DNA of 64,000 nucleotides from Henckelia pumila (GCF_033568475.1 NC_133123.1:190935821-190999820); one strand, 5' to 3'. Numbered from the stretch's first letter, positions 33,642-46,600 are shown. Made by a program: numbers and translations. Notes: generated by a model from the sequence alone, not told the origin.

Positions 33642-35048
33642 CTACTTCTTCCCTTTTGAATCCCTATGTTTTTCCAAACATTCGATAAACTTGTTTATAT
33701 AGCGTTCTTCGCTCGCCTGATTGTTGAAGATGCTTCTCATTTCTTCTGCCTTTGACCTTAACTTCTGCCCCTCCGGTGCCACGGCGACCAGTCTAATTGA
33801 GCTTGCTACAGTTTCGCGACTAAATGAACCATCTTCGTTTCTCGGTACCTCATAGCCAACTTCTTTTTCCACCAGCAGCTTTGCATTGAATCCTTGATCA
33901 GCTATCATTGGAAGAAGGATCAAAGGGTGTCCGAGGCCGAGAGACTCAACAATGGTGCCCCATCCAGAATGGAAGAGACATCCTCCAATTGCAGGATGAG
34001 CAAGGATTTCCAGTTGAGGCACCCATCCTTGAATAACGATGCCTTGCCTTAAGGTGCGGTTGGCAAATCCAGATGGGAGCAAGTCTGAGCTGTGCACTTC
34101 TTGGGGCTTCCTCAGTACCCAAACAAATGGTAATCTTGAAAGCTCGATTCCGAATGCAAGTTCATGTATCTGCTCGATGGGCATCTTGTATTCACTTCCG
34201 AACCCAACAAAAACTACAGACTTGGCCTTTTGACCATCCAACCATTTGAAAGCGTTGGACCAGTTTGAGTTGACTTCATTTCCTTTCTCGTTTTCTTCAG
34301 GTACCGGGTGAAGTACCCCTATCGGCAAAACTGGTTTTTGATAGAGTTCTCGTACAACACTTATGTACTCTCCCTCAAACTCATCACAGCTTCTGAATGC
34401 AACAAAGCTGCAGTTTTCTATGCTTTTGGCCAGACGCTGGCCACTGGACACACCTGATGCATCAGGGAAATTAAGGCTAGTCCACATACTTGTTGCGTAA
34501 TCTGGTCTGGTTGCTATAAGACTAGGGAAAGGGATCCAATCTGGTGGCACGGCGAAATGTTCTGGACTTGGACGTCTACTACCACTCTTGAGCTCCTCCG
34601 GTGGCCCAATAAAAGCCATTGCTCCAGCTGTGTATACACTGAAAAACACTGTTGGGATGCCAAATTTTGCACCAATCTCTGGTATCCAATATGGAGCAAA
34701 GTCGAAAAGTATCAAATCTGGAACAACCTTCTGCACGATATTTTCAAATGGTTGAGCTAATCTGTCGTATGCTTTTTTCAAGAACTGTATTTCGTTTAAC
34801 TGCAGATCAATGGTTGCTTCACAATTTTCGGGCAAGCCATCAACTCGCCGCAATGGGATCTCCACAAAATTTATTTTGGACTGCAACTTTGACGGAATTG
34901 TAGGTAATCTTTGCAGGTTTTTAGGTGTGGAAACGTATGAAATCAAGATCCCTTTTGCGGCTAACTTTTTTGATAACTCGAGGTATGGTATCATATGACC
35001 GAATGCTAACCATGGAAACATCATTATATGGTATTGTTTGCTCGCCAT
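33642..35048 (-). CDS. UDP-glycosyltransferase, UGT91 type (sugar-sugar transferase-like)
   Basis: An intronless 468-residue GT1 enzyme, the usual length for plant UGTs. The catalytic His is H18 in FPWLAFGHMIPYLEL, with Asp116 in LILFDFAPY as the partner. The 44-residue PSPG box runs from Trp342 to Gln385, with WVPQLEILAHPAIGG and PMIADQ at its ends. Overall it resembles the UGT91 group, which includes flavonoid and diterpenoid glycoside 1,2-transferases adding a sugar to an existing sugar; the true acceptor is unknown. Inside the PSPG box HSGWGT (360-365) replaces the common HCGWNS: Cys to Ser and Asn to Gly. Changes of this kind occur in UGT91/UGT79 members, and the final Gln is kept. It likely acts in the cytosol. 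No signal peptide and no frame damage. Confidence 0.92.
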   Translation of the reverse strand: MASKQYHIMMFPWLAFGHMIPYLELSKKLAAKGILISYVSTPKNLQRLPTIPSKLQSKINFVEIPLRRVDGLPENCEATIDLQLNEIQFLKKAYDRLAQPFENIVQKVVPDLILFDFAPYWIPEIGAKFGIPTVFFSVYTAGAMAFIGPPEELKSGSRRPSPEHFAVPPDWIPFPSLIATRPDYATSMWTSLNFPDASGVSSGQRLAKSIENCSFVAFRSCDEFEGEYISVVRELYQKPVLPIGVLHPVPEENEKGNEVNSNWSNAFKWLDGQKAKSVVFVGFGSEYKMPIEQIHELAFGIELSRLPFVWVLRKPQEVHSSDLLPSGFANRTLRQGIVIQGWVPQLEILAHPAIGGCLFHSGWGTIVESLGLGHPLILLPMIADQGFNAKLLVEKEVGYEVPRNEDGSFSRETVASSIRLVAVAPEGQKLRSKAEEMRSIFNNQASEERYINKFIECLEKHRDSKGKK

Positions 35049-35097
35049 ATTTCACTCAGAGAGAATGTAAGCTTAGAGATTTTCACTTTCAAATGAT

Positions 35098-35106
35098 CCT
35101 TATATA
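35098..35106 (-). promoter_or_regulatory. TATA box of the UGT gene
   Basis: In minus sense CCTATATAAGG lies about 50 bases before the ATG at 35048, giving a short 5' UTR of about 20-25 bases. ATG 35048 is supported by the family's N-terminal length before the catalytic His. Confidence 0.65.
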
Positions 35107-36323
35107 GGCAAGCAACCAACAAGTCGCTATCGGAAAATTGTCCTAAAACATCGAGAAAATACATATAAATAGATGGTACATGTGATCCATGCCCTTTTAG
35201 TTGCTTTCAAGTCTTGGGGTATACAAATAATATCATAATGTGTACATCTCGAGTTTATGATTCACGAGCACTTCGAAAAATAAAATAAAAAAACAAAATA
35301 AAATAAAACAAAACAAAACAAAACAAAAAAATTGCTTCCGCGCATGCTCGGTTATTTGTGATGTATACGATGTAAAATTTTGGAGAGTGATAGAGTTCCT
35401 ATATTTTTTAAAAATGTATTTCAGTCATGTCCTTGTGTTTTCGCCCAATTCTTTCTATTATTGTTGTCGGTTTCAATTTGCTTTGTGTGATTATTTTTTT
35501 GTCACGGTCTTTGCGTGATAATTATTTTTGTTAAACAATACAAGAAACACCGTCCATTGAATTGTTTACTCGTAGGAGTAGGTAAAATCCATTTGTCACG
35601 TCAATTTGGTGTTACATCTAATGAGTAAAATATGGCAACAAAATCTCATGTCCCATAAATATTCGTAGTGGTAAGACGTGGTATAGGTAGACTTCATGGA
35701 TTTTTTGGGGAAAAATTATAATTACTAGCGAATAACGCATACGCGTTGCGTGCGTATTGTAATACACGGATATCAAGTGTTGCATATATGAAGCAATTGT
35801 TTTAAAATATGTGATTTGACGTCAAAATTTAGTAATATAATTTTTTTTTTGTGATGTGGGAACCACAGCCGCTACCTTCGGTGCGCACTGGGTAAACCTC
35901 TGGACTAACGCAATAGCCTGCAAAGTGCAAACTACGTTAACCAGGTAAACTACACTAGGCAAGCCAACTTGGACACCCCTTTAGGGACTAATATAATCTT
36001 TTATATTTATGAAAATAGTGTTGGTAGTTTAAATTTATTTTGGGAATGAGAATTTGCCTAAGATCTCTGAGATAGATTTTGATATAGGTTAATGCAAGTG
36101 ATTAGTCAATATCTTGTATAAGGTGCTCACAAATTTTAACTGAAAAAACCATAAATACATTACACCACAGGCTTCTGGTTTCGACAGAAAGCCGAGAAAG
36201 CAAAATTACCAAAAGAAAACTATAAAGGAACATTAATAAAATTTTAACCATTTAAAAGTCATAATAAAAAATGATTTGTATACTATCCTTTAACCAAATT
36301 TAAATAAGAGTAAAAATTAAAGG

Positions 36324-36374
<51 letters not shown>

Positions 36375-36450
36375 TTACCTTGATTTATACCAAAAAAAAT
36401 GCATTATATGAAAGTCATGATTTATGATCGCGTGAATATTGCTACAATTA
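35107..36450. other. UGT upstream region with simple repeats
   Basis: An A-rich AAAAC/AAAAT microsatellite is at 35275-35330 and a TA microsatellite at 36331-36372. The segment 35860-35985 has higher GC (AACCACAGCCGCTACCTTCGG) and looks like a dispersed repeat but could not be named. CTAG at 35725-35728 is followed by a potential hairpin (ACGCA to TGCGT), resembling a Helitron 3' end in minus orientation. No gene seen. Confidence 0.4.
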
Positions 36451-36457
36451 TTGAATA

Positions 36458-36480
36458 CTAGCATAATCGCACACACGCAT
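36458..36480 (-). mobile_element. Possible Helitron terminus (minus orientation)
   Basis: CTAG at 36458-36461 is followed after about nine bases by ACACACGCATTGTATGTGT, a weak inverted repeat. In minus sense this is hairpin, short spacer, CTAG, T, as at the real Helitron end at 48455. It could be a separate Helitron end or a relic near the left edge of the autonomous element. Confidence 0.35.
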
Positions 36481-36790
36481 TGTATGTGTATAAAATCATA
36501 TAATATATTTAATATTGTATGTTATGTATAAATATTATTTTTTTGATAATATTTAATTTTTTTTTTCATTTATAAAATAATATAAAAATAAATTTAAAAT
36601 TTATTTATCAATTTATCTTATCTATAATGTTTAGTTGAGAGAATATAGAAATTTGAAATATCAAAATTTCAAAAAAAATAAAAATAAAAATAAAAGTATA
36701 ATAATTATATCAAATAAGGGAAATTTTTGTAAATGAAAAAATACTAAGGGGGATTCTTTATATATAGGGAGAGATATATATAAATTTGAA

Positions 36791-36841
<51 letters not shown>
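36791..36841. repeat. TAA microsatellite
   Basis: About 16 uninterrupted units of AAT/TAA. Likely polymorphic. Confidence 0.9.
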
Positions 36842-37164
36842 GTTTGTTGGTGTTGGAAATTAGGCTCGAAAATGGTAACACTAAGAACTTCTGCAAAATT
36901 TCGATGTCCAAATTGGCAAATCTGAATTAATATAGCAGCAAAATATGTTGAAAACATCATATAACATAAGCAATCGAGTAAAATATTCTAAATATTTGAT
37001 CAGTAGAGCAAAAAATTTAAGAAAACGGGGATCAAGTAAAAGAATAAGGTATATAAATGGCTGTGAGATGTAATATATATATATATATATAAAAACAGAA
37101 TAGTCTACTAAAAAAAGTAACTACAAGTTTTCCCGCCTAAATAACATCCATAAATAGAAATACC

Positions 37165-37778
37165 ATTATTACACCACTATACTTAGATATACATAATTAA
37201 ATAATTGTTCCGATTTTCTGTACGTATTACAATACATATTTAATGTACTTTTTTCGGTTTCTGTACACACATCTGTATATATAAATGTCTTTGCCTTTTT
37301 TCTCCAACATTTAATTTGAATTTGAAAATTCACACATTCCAAAACAGACCATTCACACATTCTTATACAAAATTCCAATTCAAAAAGTATATGATTTCGA
37401 TTTGTGCAGATAACACATATATTCCAATACATACTTGATGTATATTTTTTGGTTTCCATAAACAGTTATAAAATTATTACACCACTATACTTAGATATAC
37501 ATAATTAAATAATTGTTCCGATTTTCTGTACGTATTACAATACATATTTAATGTACTTTTTCGATTTCTGTACACACATCTGTATATATAAATGTCTTTG
37601 CCTTTTTTCTCCAACATTTAATTTGAATTTGAAAATTCACAAATTCCAAAACAGACCATTCTCACATTCTTTTACAAAATTCCAATTCAAAAAGTACATG
37701 ATTTCGATTTGTGCAGATAACACATATATTCCAATACATACTTGATGTATATTTTTTGGTTTCCATAAACAGTTGTAA
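37165..37778 (+). repeat. Tandem duplication of 308 bp upstream of RPA gene
   Basis: Two adjacent copies (37165-37472 and 37473-about 37778) differ by only a few bases. A shortened, more diverged third copy runs to about 37900 (GATTTCGATTTGTGCA, TATATAGATGTCT). Each copy holds CTGTATATATAAATGTC, a TATA-like element, so the duplication repeats a promoter or leader segment directly in front of the RPA-like gene at 37967. Confidence 0.85.
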
Positions 37779-37966
37779 ATGTCTTCGATTTGTGCACACA
37801 ACACATATTCCAGATGGCCGTACATATTCCAAGACATGCTTCATTTATTTTCTGGTTTCTTTACCAATATATATAGATGTCTCTTTCTTTTACTCCAGCA
37901 TCTGTTTCGAAAGAGTATTATGAAAATACACAACATAATTCAAATTCAAAAATTAAAAAGAGAACC

Positions 37967-40378
37967 ATGGCTCCCCTTTTCAGTTTGATCAGCCAACTTA
38001 CCCCGAAGAAGATGTTTTGGGCACTTAAAGTGCGGTTGGTTCGTTGCTACGAGTTTCCTACCTTTGGTAAAGATAAAGATGACATTTTCAGCATGGAATG
38101 TATATTCCATGACCGAGAGGTATGTTTTAGATACTTTTATTACAAAAACACTTGCTTTATTGATTATATCACTATCTAAAATAATTTTTTCTTTGTACTA
38201 AGGGTTCACGGATTCATGCCACCATCAAAAAACAAATTCTGAAGAGTGTTGCGCTAAAATTCAAAGAAGGAAATCTTTATGCGGTTAAAGATGTGATAGT
38301 GGCAGAAAACTCCATGAAAATGAAGACAACAACTAACAAGTTCAAAATCAACTTTGTCCAAAAAACTCAAGTTTGTGAAATATTTGATGAGACATTTCCA
38401 TCATTTATCTATGAATTTAAGCCCTTTGCTGAATTGAAAAGTGAAGACATGGTCGACAAGACATATCTTTTCGGTAATTACCTTCTGTCTATCCATATAT
38501 TTTTTTTCATAATAATTCCAGACTAATTTATTACATGCATAGCTTATAAATTATAAATTTAAATTTTCCTCTTCAGATGTTATGGGCCAAGTTGTTGCCC
38601 GAGATATCCCCCAATATAAAGAGATCAGTGGCAAACAAACAAAACTAATAAATATTGTACTGGGAGACGTTGAGTAAGTAAAATTGAATACTGATTTTTT
38701 TTTCCAACGTTTTGCTCAGCCCTAAAATAAATTTTAATCATAAATTTTTTTAAGGAATAATCAATTGTCATGTACACTATGGGGAGACTTTGTTGACGAT
38801 ATAATGAGTCATTTTGGGAAAGATCTAGAAGAACCGATCATCATCATTCTTCAAATGTGCCGTGCAAATACTTATAAAGGTGAAATACGAGTATCAAACA
38901 CTTACCACGTCACGAAAATGATAATCAATGAAGATTCAGATGTTGTTGCCAACTTCAGGAACAGGTGAATATTCCTATATTCAATGTTAATTGTTTCCTT
39001 CAAAAAAACTTATAATTATTACATTCCGAAACAAACAAATATTATAATAACTGCATTTTTGTCAAGTTCAGATTGAGTTTAGAATGCAAGACACCAAACA
39101 CTGTGAGTACTATGACTCTACCATCTGCCAACACTATCTTAGAAGAAATTTCTACTTCAAAAGATAATTTTCGAACAATAGAGCAAATTTCTGAGAATCA
39201 CGAGGTGAATTAATATACCTTGCTGAATGTCATTTCAAATTATATTTAATTGCTTAGTTCCATCTCATTATGGTTATTATTTTTTCTATAATATCCAGGT
39301 GGGGAGTTTCTGGATTTTGGCAAAAGTTGCAGTTGTGGAAAATAATGGTGACTGGTATTATTTGTCATGTGTCAAATGTCCAAAGAAGATGACCCCTGTT
39401 GCTGATAGTTTTTATTGTGAAAGATGTGATCATTTTGATGTAAACGGGAAGTTGAGGTAGGTTAACTTATCATTATATGAATTATTATTCTATGACTTAT
39501 TGTTCATTAAATCTACAATTTCATTACTTTTTAAATTACAGGTTTAAGATCCAAGTCCCTGTTGTGGATGACAGAGGAAATGCTCTTTTCTTAATGTGGG
39601 ACAGGGAATGTATAGAACTTATTGGAAAAACAGCAATGGAATTGAGATCTCAGGGACTAAATGAGGTTTATTAATTAATCTAATCTAATTTGTTTTCAAA
39701 TGTTTTTACCATTTTATGAATTTTTTTAAAAGAAATATAAAATATAAAATATAAAATCTAATTAAATAGATAAAAGTTTAACAAATGTGGCAGGAATTCA
39801 TAGGAGGAGAAATGCCAAAGAAAATAGATGACTTAGTGGATCGAAAGGTTCTATTCAAAATTCAGGTGAAACCGAGTCAAACAATTGAGTTCAATGGCTC
39901 ATATACTGTCATGAAACTTACATGCGATACCAATATTATTGACAAGTTATGTGGATAAATTTTAGAAAGTCAGGTATACTAAAATTATTGAGTTTTGTAA
40001 ATAAATTGAATGGAATACAAATAGATTATCAAATAATTTATTCATTGCTTTTTACTTTGGCTAACATAGGAATCGGATATTTTGTCCAAGTTCAAGAATA
40101 CTGAACATGGAGAATTGAAAGAGGTATTTGAACAAAATATTTTGAGCATTTTATTTTATTTTTTAATTATTTATTTAATACTTATAAATTAAATTATAAT
40201 ACTTTTGTAGATTTGTTCGTCCGAAGATGAAGTGACCACTCCTTTTAAAACAACCCCCAAGACTGTGGCAGAAGATGTCATTAATGACTCTAATTTGAAG
40301 AGGTCCCTGTTAGATGAGTTTTCATCTACGGCTCCAGGAAAAAAAATGAAGACTGTGATCAAGCAGGAGAAGGATTAA
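37967..40378 (+). pseudogene. Helitron-borne RPA70-like OB-fold protein gene, one nonsense codon
   Basis: Ten exons with GT-AG joints: 37967-38119, 38203-38473, 38577-38673, 38755-38964, 39072-39204, 39299-39456, 39542-39665, 39794-39973, 40070-40123, 40211-40378. The start MAPLFSLISQLTPKK and following residues resemble the first OB fold of plant RPA70-type proteins. LSCTLWGDFVDD marks the second OB fold. The C-terminal domain carries a zinc ribbon (CVKC...CERC) in exon 6. TAA at 39956-39958 in exon 8 interrupts the frame, but downstream exons stay in frame to TAA 40376 with a Lys-rich nuclear-signal-like tail (GKKMKTV). RPA genes are a known cargo of plant Helitrons, thought to bind single-stranded DNA during rolling-circle transposition. 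A short form ending at 39956 may still be made. Confidence 0.8.
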
Positions 40379-40599
40379 AATGTTCTTTTCAATTTGAATA
40401 TGATTTTTCAGTTGAAAGACTTTAATTTAGTTTGTTGAATTCGATATTTAAGTTTTAATTTATCGCTGAATGCCCTCAATTTTCCTCTTTTATGGTAGGG
40501 CAAATTATGGAATTTTAGTTTTGGTTCAAATTCTGATTTAGTTTTAAATTTGTCCTCCATTCCTATTTTGAATAGATTTGCTTGCTAGCATAGCTTCAT

Positions 40600-41430
40600 G
40601 ACATAAATCATTTGATGGGCAAGATCATGTAGTGAAAAAACATATTCACATGTTTAAATCGACCATCATAACAAAGTATATGATAATTATATAATTTTTA
40701 TAATCATATAAACTTAAGACATGATAAATTTAAAATATAATTTTCTAAAAACATTATATTATATTAGCAATATATGTCTCAAGACCAATAATATCAATAC
40801 ATAAATGACTGTTTTACATAGTAATAATTTCGTGACAATAATATTACTTAATATGAAAACACAATAGAAATTTTATTAGAGAACATATATCCAATTGTTA
40901 TGATTATCGAACAATTAATAGATTTTGATATATATGATCCAATTAGACGTCATAAAATTACCGTTACACATAAATCATAACACATGACAAAATATGAATA
41001 ATAAAATTATAAAAATGTATATTATTTTTCATTTCAACGTAAACATTGAATTTAAACCCAATTTTTATTTGAACGCATATATAGCATCAAAAAGAATTCT
41101 AAATTAAACTTGATGTGCACGAGCATGTAGTGAAAAAATAAATTCACAAGACCAATGATATCAATACATATATAATTTTGTTTACATAGTAATAATTTTG
41201 TGACAAAAAGATTACTTAATATGAAAACACAATAGGATATCCAATTGTTTTGATTATCGAACAATTAATTGATTTAGATATATATCACCAAGTTATAGAT
41301 GTTATAAAATTACTAAGTTACACATAAAACATTACACAAGGTAAAAATATGATTAATAAAAATGTATATTATTTTTTATTTAAACGTAAACATAGAATTA
41401 AAACCCATTTATTTTAATGCATATATATGA
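40600..41430. repeat. Diverged tandem duplication in Helitron spacer
   Basis: Blocks such as CATGTAGTGAAAAAA, TTACTTAATATGAAAACACAATA and GATTATCGAACAATTAAT occur in the same order near 40627-41010 and 41122-41390. The unit is about 350-500 bases with indels. No ORF. Confidence 0.7.
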
Positions 41431-42127
41431 AAAAAAATAATTCAATAAATATTTGACAAAGTTCAAGGAGGTTATTAAAAAAACTGGTAGGAAATTAAAC
41501 TCATTTCATTTAAAGCCTAGATATCATAAAAACGAATTTCAAATCACATTTAATGGAAAAGGTCTATTAGTATTCTACAATTATTTGACACAGCTCAAGG
41601 AGATTATTAAAGTTCTTTAAAATTTTCAAAACGAAGCTTCCCAGACAGTATGGGAATGTGATCGCATTTATTGTTCAAATATGTTATATATGTGTGGGTT
41701 CAATTTAAACAACCAGACACTACATATCCTATTCCATTAAAAATATCCATAATATTCTTTCTGGATAGTAACATTTTCAGATACAGGTAAACACCAGTTA
41801 TTCAACAATCAAAGGAGCAGTAAACCATTCATTGCAGTAGTGAATCAAAAGAATGAAGCGACTGACAAAATCTACAATTCTAAATTGGAAACGTCCGAAG
41901 AGTAATCCTCAAATAGAAAGTGAGTTTTCTAGACAAGCATTTACTTTGATTTGAAAATTTGAAAGTAAGTTGCGTACCTGTTTGTTTGTTATTTAATTTA
42001 ACTCACTAATGACTATATTTGTGCTCCTTCAAAAATCCAGAAACTACATGGAAAACATATAATCATTAGCTTATCAGTTTAAACAAAATCAGGTACTAAG
42101 AATAATATGCTTACTTTTTCTCAAATA

Positions 42128-42710
42128 CGACGATATCTGAATAGATCCAGTTCTCGGATAATCGGATATTGATAGATCTGATTCTCCACTAACCTAATAT
42201 GGAAGAAAATGAAACGGATCTGTATTAGGTGCATATAAAGATGATAAAAGACACAAACATCAAAGAATGCGAGAAAAATTAAATAAATCGAAGACGATGA
42301 TATCTCATTAATTAGATCCAGTTCTCGGACGACGGGATCTAAATAGATCTGTGTCTCCCTAATACGGGAAAAATTTAAAATTATCTGTATTAAATTCTTA
42401 TAAAGTTGATAAAATATACAAACATAAAAGAATGCGAGAAAAATTAATTAATTAAATATATCAAATATGATGATATCTCAATAGATCAATTTTTTAGATG
42501 TGAATAGATCTGAGTCTGCATTACATTATGACGGGAAAAATTAAAATAGATATGTATAAGATGCTTATAAAGATGATGAAAGGTAGAAACATCAAATAAA
42601 ACGGGAAAAATAAAATAAATCGAAGACGATGAAATCTCCTTAGATCCAGTTCTCGGACGACCGGATCTCCATAGATCTGATTCTCCAATGACCACATATC
42701 CTTTCCCGAA
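42128..42710. repeat. Four degenerate tandem copies, about 165 bp
   Basis: Copies start near 42128, 42296, 42470 and 42628. Each shows GACGATATCT or a variant, AGATCCAGTTCTCGGA, ATAGATCTGATTCTCC, a GGAAAAA stretch, and CATCAAAGAATGCGAGAAAAAT. They lie 0.9-1.5 kb before the Helitron Rep gene, in its presumed promoter. Confidence 0.75.
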
Positions 42711-43616
42711 AAAACCACTGTAATATCAATAGGCTGCATGTATGTATGAGAAGACGATGGTTTTCGCACTTGAAATAAGGGAAAAAAATGTGTGTGTAGA
42801 TTTTTGAGTGCAAGTGTTGGAAGAAATCAATGAGAATGGAGACGCTGGAGGCGTGTAGGTTTTAGGGTTTGCTATATATATATATATGATGATTGTAGGT
42901 ATGAGTTAGTTTCTATTTGGGCTTCATTTATTTGGGCTTCATTTAAGTTGTAATAGCATCGACTATAATTCGGCCTTCCAATCCAAGTGTAATTTTGATT
43001 GCAGGCTGATACCCAACATTTGTTGAGACTATAAAATAGTTATACATTTTGGTCCAAAATTAAACATAAATAATGTATTTTTTCAAAATAATCTTCTACA
43101 AATACTTATAATCAAATTTGATATTAGTTAAAATTAATATTTAAAAAATTAGCCTTAAGTTCTAAATATATATATATATTGTTTTAGACCATTTTTACAC
43201 TAACACGGTTATATGATAAATTGAGCTCACATTTTAACACAATTATCAAGCAACATATATTTTATTAGATAATTATTTTATTAATGCACGTACTTATGTT
43301 TTAATTTATTGTATTTGTTTTTAAATTAATATTTTAATTTTTTAATTATATTAATAATATAACTTTTATATTAGATTTTTCAGTTTGAATTAATAGTGAT
43401 ATTTGTTATATCTTATCCATAAATACAAATTTATAGCTAAAAATAAAAATATATAAATAAATACATTAATTGGCATTTCTCATTATGAACTAACATAAAG
43501 ATGTAGCTCATGTTTTTACAATCTATTCTAATTTGGGTTTATAGCTAAGGATGTTAATGGCGGGTATGGCAAACCCATCTTAACGCACTTAATGTATTTG
43601 GGTTTTTTTGTGCAGT
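42711..43616. other. Helitron spacer before Rep gene
   Basis: AT-rich, with a TA microsatellite at about 42872-42885 and another near 43165. ATG codons near 43555 (GATGTTAATGGCGGG) could start the Rep protein, but I could not fix the first exon. Confidence 0.35.
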
Positions 43617-46600
43617 TGACTCTTTTGATCAAATCTCAAAAACTTTGGAATTCATTTCTCATAATGAACGTGTTTTCCATGGTGCAACAAAGATTTCCAT
43701 GAAATCGATTGGTACGATCTATTCTATTTCATTCTTCAAAATTGGACTTTTGACACATTTTTTAAAATTAAAAAATTTCTTTATTTACATGTAGATTATT
43801 GGAATATTGGTGATCCAACATACATATGCAATTTTTGTGGAGCTAAGTTTTGGTACGAAGAAAGGTTATGTCGGCATTTTAAATCTAAGGATCCTAAATA
43901 TTCTCTATGTTGCATGCAAGGAAAAATCCAACTTCCAATTTTAAAAAATCCCCCTCGAATATTACATGATTTGTTGTATGGAGTGAGCGATAAGAGCAAA
44001 CATTTTTGCGACAATATTCGATCTTACAACAATATGTTTTGCTTCACATCTATGGGAGAAAAAATAGACTCGAGTTTAAATAGTGGCGGGGCCCCTCCAG
44101 TTTTTAAACTACATGGCCAGAATTATCATCTAATCGGAAGTCTACTTCCATGTGAAGGCTCAACCCCCAAGTTCGCTCAATTATATATTTATGACACTGA
44201 TAACGAAATTTCAAATAGAATATATGATGTCAGGTATTTTTTTTCTATATCCATTTCTTTTTATTAAATTGATGCATGCATTAAAATATATATTTTGTTA
44301 ACTTTTATTGAATACGTGCTATTTTATGCAGGCAAAAAAATGTCAATAATGACCTTCATTCTGAGATAGTATATGATTTGAAATCAATGTTAGATGAAAA
44401 TAATGTTTTGGTCAAGTCTTTTAGGATGGCCAGAGAAAAGATGATGGAGGAAGGGCGATCTGACGTGAAATTAAAGTTGATCGGTAGAAGAGGTCGAGAT
44501 GCAAGAAGATATAATCTTCCTTCAACTTCTGAAGTTGCTGCACTGATCGTGGGAGATTTTGATCAATCTTTAGGTGATAGGGATATTTTAGTAGAAACAC
44601 AAACATGACAACTTAAACGTATCAATGAATTGAATGCTTCATACTTGGGTCTTCAATATCCTTTACTTTTTCCATATGGTGAGGATGGCTACAGAGAAGA
44701 TATCATTTTGTCTACTTCAAGTTCAAGTTCTCGGGGGAGAAAAAATGTAAGTATGAGAGAATTTTTTGCGTTTCGACTACATGAGAGGAATCATGAAGCA
44801 TCTACAATCCTCTGTTCGAGAAGGCTTTTCCAGCAATTTGTTGTTGATGCATACACAATGATTGAATCTGCAAGGTTGACGTATATCAAGATGAATCAAA
44901 AGAAACTACGATGTGAAATGTACAAAGGCCTCCATGATGCTCTTTTGCGTGGGGAAACAGATGCATATACGCAAGGAAAACGAATTATATTGCCATCTTC
45001 ATTCACTGGAGGGGCCAGATACATGATTCAAAACTATCAAGATGCGATGGCTATATGTAGATGGGCCGGATATCCAGATTTGTTTATAACTTTTACATGT
45101 AACCCCAAGTGGCCTGAAATTGTTAGATTTGTTGAGGCTAGAGGTTTGAAACCTGAAGATCGTCCTGATATTGTTTGCAGAATATTCAAAGTTAAGCTGG
45201 ATGGTTTGATTAAATATATTCGTACGAACAAGATTTTCGGAAATGTTCAAGCAGGTAATGATTTAAATACAATCATTAAATAATAAATATTTTTTAATCT
45301 TGATTTGTAGAATACTAATTTTTTATAATAATTTCAAATTTGTTTATTAACCTTATTTCAGTTATATATACGGTGGAATTCCAAAAGCGAAGATTACCTC
45401 ATGCACACATTTTGATTTTTCTCCATAAAGAAGACAAATTTCCAGGAACAGAGGCAATAGATGGTATTGTCTCGGCTGAAATTCCTGATGAGAAGGAGGA
45501 TCCAATTTATTTTGCGGCTGTGCGTGATTTCATGATACATGGCCCATGTGGTGAAGCAAGAAAGCATTCTCCATGCATGTCAGATGGTCGTTGCACAAAA
45601 CATTTTCCGAAAAACTTTGTTGACGTCACATCGATAGACGGGATGGACACCCAATCTATAAACGTAGAGATAATGGGCTAACTGTTCTTAAAAATGGTAT
45701 TAATCTGGACAACAGATATGTCGTTCCCCATAATCGTTATCTGTTGGTTCGTTATGGAGCTCATATGAACGTTGAATGGTGTAACCAATCTCGAGCCATC
45801 AAGTATCTGTTCAAGTATATAAATAAGGGACATGATCGTGTGACTGCATCATTTTATCAGAGTGATAATGAAGAAAACTCGGGTAAGCATGTTGATGAAG
45901 TTAATATGTATTATGATTGTAGATATATTTCTCCATGTGAGGCTGTTTGAAGAATTTTTGGATTTGACATTCAGTATAGAGATCCACCAGTCGAGAGATT
46001 GAGCTTTCATCTCCCGAACGAACAAAATGTCGTGTTTTCTGATTTGGACCAGGTTGAAAATGTTTTTGATCGTTATTCTGTTAATCAAAGCATGTTTTTA
46101 GCTTGGTTTGAAGCCAATAAAAAATATCCTGAGGCACGAGAATTAACATATGCTCAATTTCCAATGAAATTTGTTTGGAAGCAAGAATCACGTGAATGAG
46201 TTCCAAGGAAAAGAAGATTTTCAATTGGACGTATTTTTTTTGTTCCTCCTGGAGCTGGGGATTTGTACTATCTAAGATGTCTGTTGAACGTCATCCGTGG
46301 TGAAAAATGCTACGATGATATTTCTTTTGCAAATGGTGTTCAGTATCAGTCATTTCGCGATGCTTGCTATGGATTAAGATTGTTAAATGATGACAAAGAG
46401 TATATTGATGGTATCGTCTAGGCAAGTCAATGGGCTTCAGCTTAATCAATGAGAGTGCTTTTTGCTACATTATTGTCTTCGGATTGCATTAGTCGACCCG
46501 AAGTAGTTTGGGAGTCCTGCTGGACACACTTATCGGATGATATTTTGTACAGACAACGAAACTTGCTAAAACATCAAGGTAAAAACTATTTGTTGCTTGA

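Noticed and set aside
35860-35985. Possible SINE or tRNA-related repeat near CCACAGCCGCTACC
   Set aside because: Looks like a dispersed repeat, but no convincing A/B boxes or target duplication were found.
43914-44267. Independent small gene at the 117-codon ORF
   Set aside because: It is an exon of the Helitron Rep gene continuing across a GT-AG intron.
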